Shown here piece by piece: positions 13,893-14,516 of a stretch of DNA of 14,516 nt; within the stretch, counting starts at the first letter, position 1; each line of letters begins with the position of its first letter. The notes below the pieces were generated by a model, which worked only from the letters and a program-made list of their open reading frames with translations, did no database searches and was not told where the DNA came from. The position numbers and the translations under genes are program-made. Location: assembly GCA_959020865.1 (NCBI GenBank), contig CAUEUD010000084.1, forward strand, positions 1 to 14,516, read 5' to 3'. This DNA comes from Eubacterium limosum. Lineage in GTDB: Bacteria > Bacillota > Clostridia > Eubacteriales > Eubacteriaceae.

Positions 13893-14402
13893 TCAGGACA
13901 CCGCCTGGCAGACGCCCTCCAGCGCCTTCAGATCCTTAACGCCGACATTCTCAGGGCAATAGACCGAATAGGCAAAATCATCTGGTGTAACCCAGCAGGC
14001 CAGCGCCTCGCCTGTATCCTTGTTGACTGGGGTAAAGTAAACGTCGATGGTACCTGTGTTGGTGAGGATATCCCCTTTCTGCAGAAACACCGCCTGATCG
14101 CTGAAGCTTGTATAAACCCCGCTGATATCCGCAGACCGCGAATAATGGGCCTTTCTGACAATATAAGTCCGGTTGTCACGGATGAACTGCACCTGGGCCA
14201 CTGCCCCGTCCACCACCGAGTAACGGGCGGCTCCCATATTTTCCGGCAGGCTGTCAAAGGTAAAATCCAGGCCGCCTTCACTCTGGAACGCCTCTGCGTT
14301 TGCCAGCTTTTCAGTATGCGGGTCACTCTGCTGTGACGGGCCGCAGGCTGTCAGGGTAAAAACCAGGACCACTGCCATGAACAGACAACAAAATTTTTTC
14401 AT
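13893..14402 (-). CDS. Putative lipoprotein, possibly DUF4367-like
   Basis: This 169-residue protein has a lipoprotein signal peptide: basic MKK, a hydrophobic run CLFMAVVLVFTL and the lipobox LTAC with Cys 20 as the lipidated residue. The mature part is expected on the outer face of the membrane. Residues 75-169 contain AQVQFIRDNRTYIVRKA, then ADISGVYTSF, a long strand-rich stretch and ACWVTPDDFAYSVY. From memory this resembles the DUF4367-type domain (with its DISGxY motif) of Clostridia surface lipoproteins, unverified. AAGGAAG lies about 7 nt before the ATG. It has a very good promoter and precedes the TMEM175 gene. Function unknown. Confidence 0.85.
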   Translation of the reverse strand: MKKFCCLFMAVVLVFTLTACGPSQQSDPHTEKLANAEAFQSEGGLDFTFDSLPENMGAARYSVVDGAVAQVQFIRDNRTYIVRKAHYSRSADISGVYTSFSDQAVFLQKGDILTNTGTIDVYFTPVNKDTGEALACWVTPDDFAYSVYCPENVGVKDLKALEGVCQAVS

Positions 14403-14450
14403 CTTATCGCTTCCTTTTTCCTGTTTCAGGATTAAAATTTCTTTTCTCTC

Positions 14451-14479
14451 ATCATAACAGCCCTCAATCGGGCTGTCAA
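14451..14479 (-). promoter_or_regulatory. Sigma-A promoter of the lipoprotein gene, with a dyad in the spacer
   Basis: On the minus strand TTGACA (14479-14474), a 17-bp spacer and TATGAT (14456-14451). A perfect 7-bp inverted repeat, ACAGCCC (14457-14463) and GGGCTGT (14470-14476), fills the spacer and touches the -35, where a repressor could sit. Confidence 0.85.
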
Positions 14480-14516
14480 TGAAAGCCTTTAAATTTTTGC
14501 CTCTTTAAGGAACAAT

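Overview
The window looks like chromosomal DNA from a Firmicute of the class Clostridia. GC is close to 50%, Shine-Dalgarno (SD) sites of the AGGAG type are strong, sigma-A promoters are clear, and intrinsic terminators with long U-tracts are frequent. The protein mix (PadR with a HAAS membrane partner, a MerR-controlled heterodimeric ABC exporter, a fluoride riboswitch with crcB, cyclopropane fatty acid synthase, Kup and a TMEM175-type channel) would suit an anaerobe such as Eubacterium. That genus guess is inference, because there is no rRNA or marker gene here. No phage, transposase, CRISPR array, tRNA or rRNA was seen.

Layout. 1-1324: the 3' part of a PadR-type repressor overlaps by 4 bp a six-helix membrane protein with an N-terminal HAAS domain, closed by a terminator. 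1467-3467: a Kup potassium/proton symporter. It converges on a cyclopropane-fatty-acid synthase (minus strand, 3524-4690), and the two share one bidirectional hairpin. 4988-5221: a small acidic cytosolic protein. 5389-6438: a FUSC-type membrane transporter. 6439-6804: 366 bp without a gene, rich in predicted RNA structure and holding two exact copies of a 21-bp hairpin sequence, two good terminators and then a good promoter. 6805-7665: a membrane-anchored protein with a TolA-like charged helical tail, not recognised. 7759-8001: a YjdI-like divergent 4Fe-4S protein. 8023-8537: promoter, fluoride riboswitch with its terminator, and the fluoride channel gene crcB/fluC. 8621-9463 (minus): a MerR/BmrR-type activator, divergent from a two-gene ABC multidrug exporter (9581-13143) whose promoter has the 19-bp spacer typical of MerR control. 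13268-14402 (minus): a lipoprotein gene followed by a TMEM175-family potassium channel gene, probably one operon.

The genes share a theme of envelope and stress physiology: potassium uptake and channel, fluoride export, drug export and membrane-lipid cyclopropanation. Two transcription units are locally regulated in a way that can be read from the sequence: the fluoride riboswitch and the MerR operator. The least explained parts are the structured gap at 6439-6804, the hairpin covering the ribosome binding site of the TMEM175 gene, a dyad inside the promoter spacer of the lipoprotein gene, and a 16-nt repeat found at two convergent gene ends.
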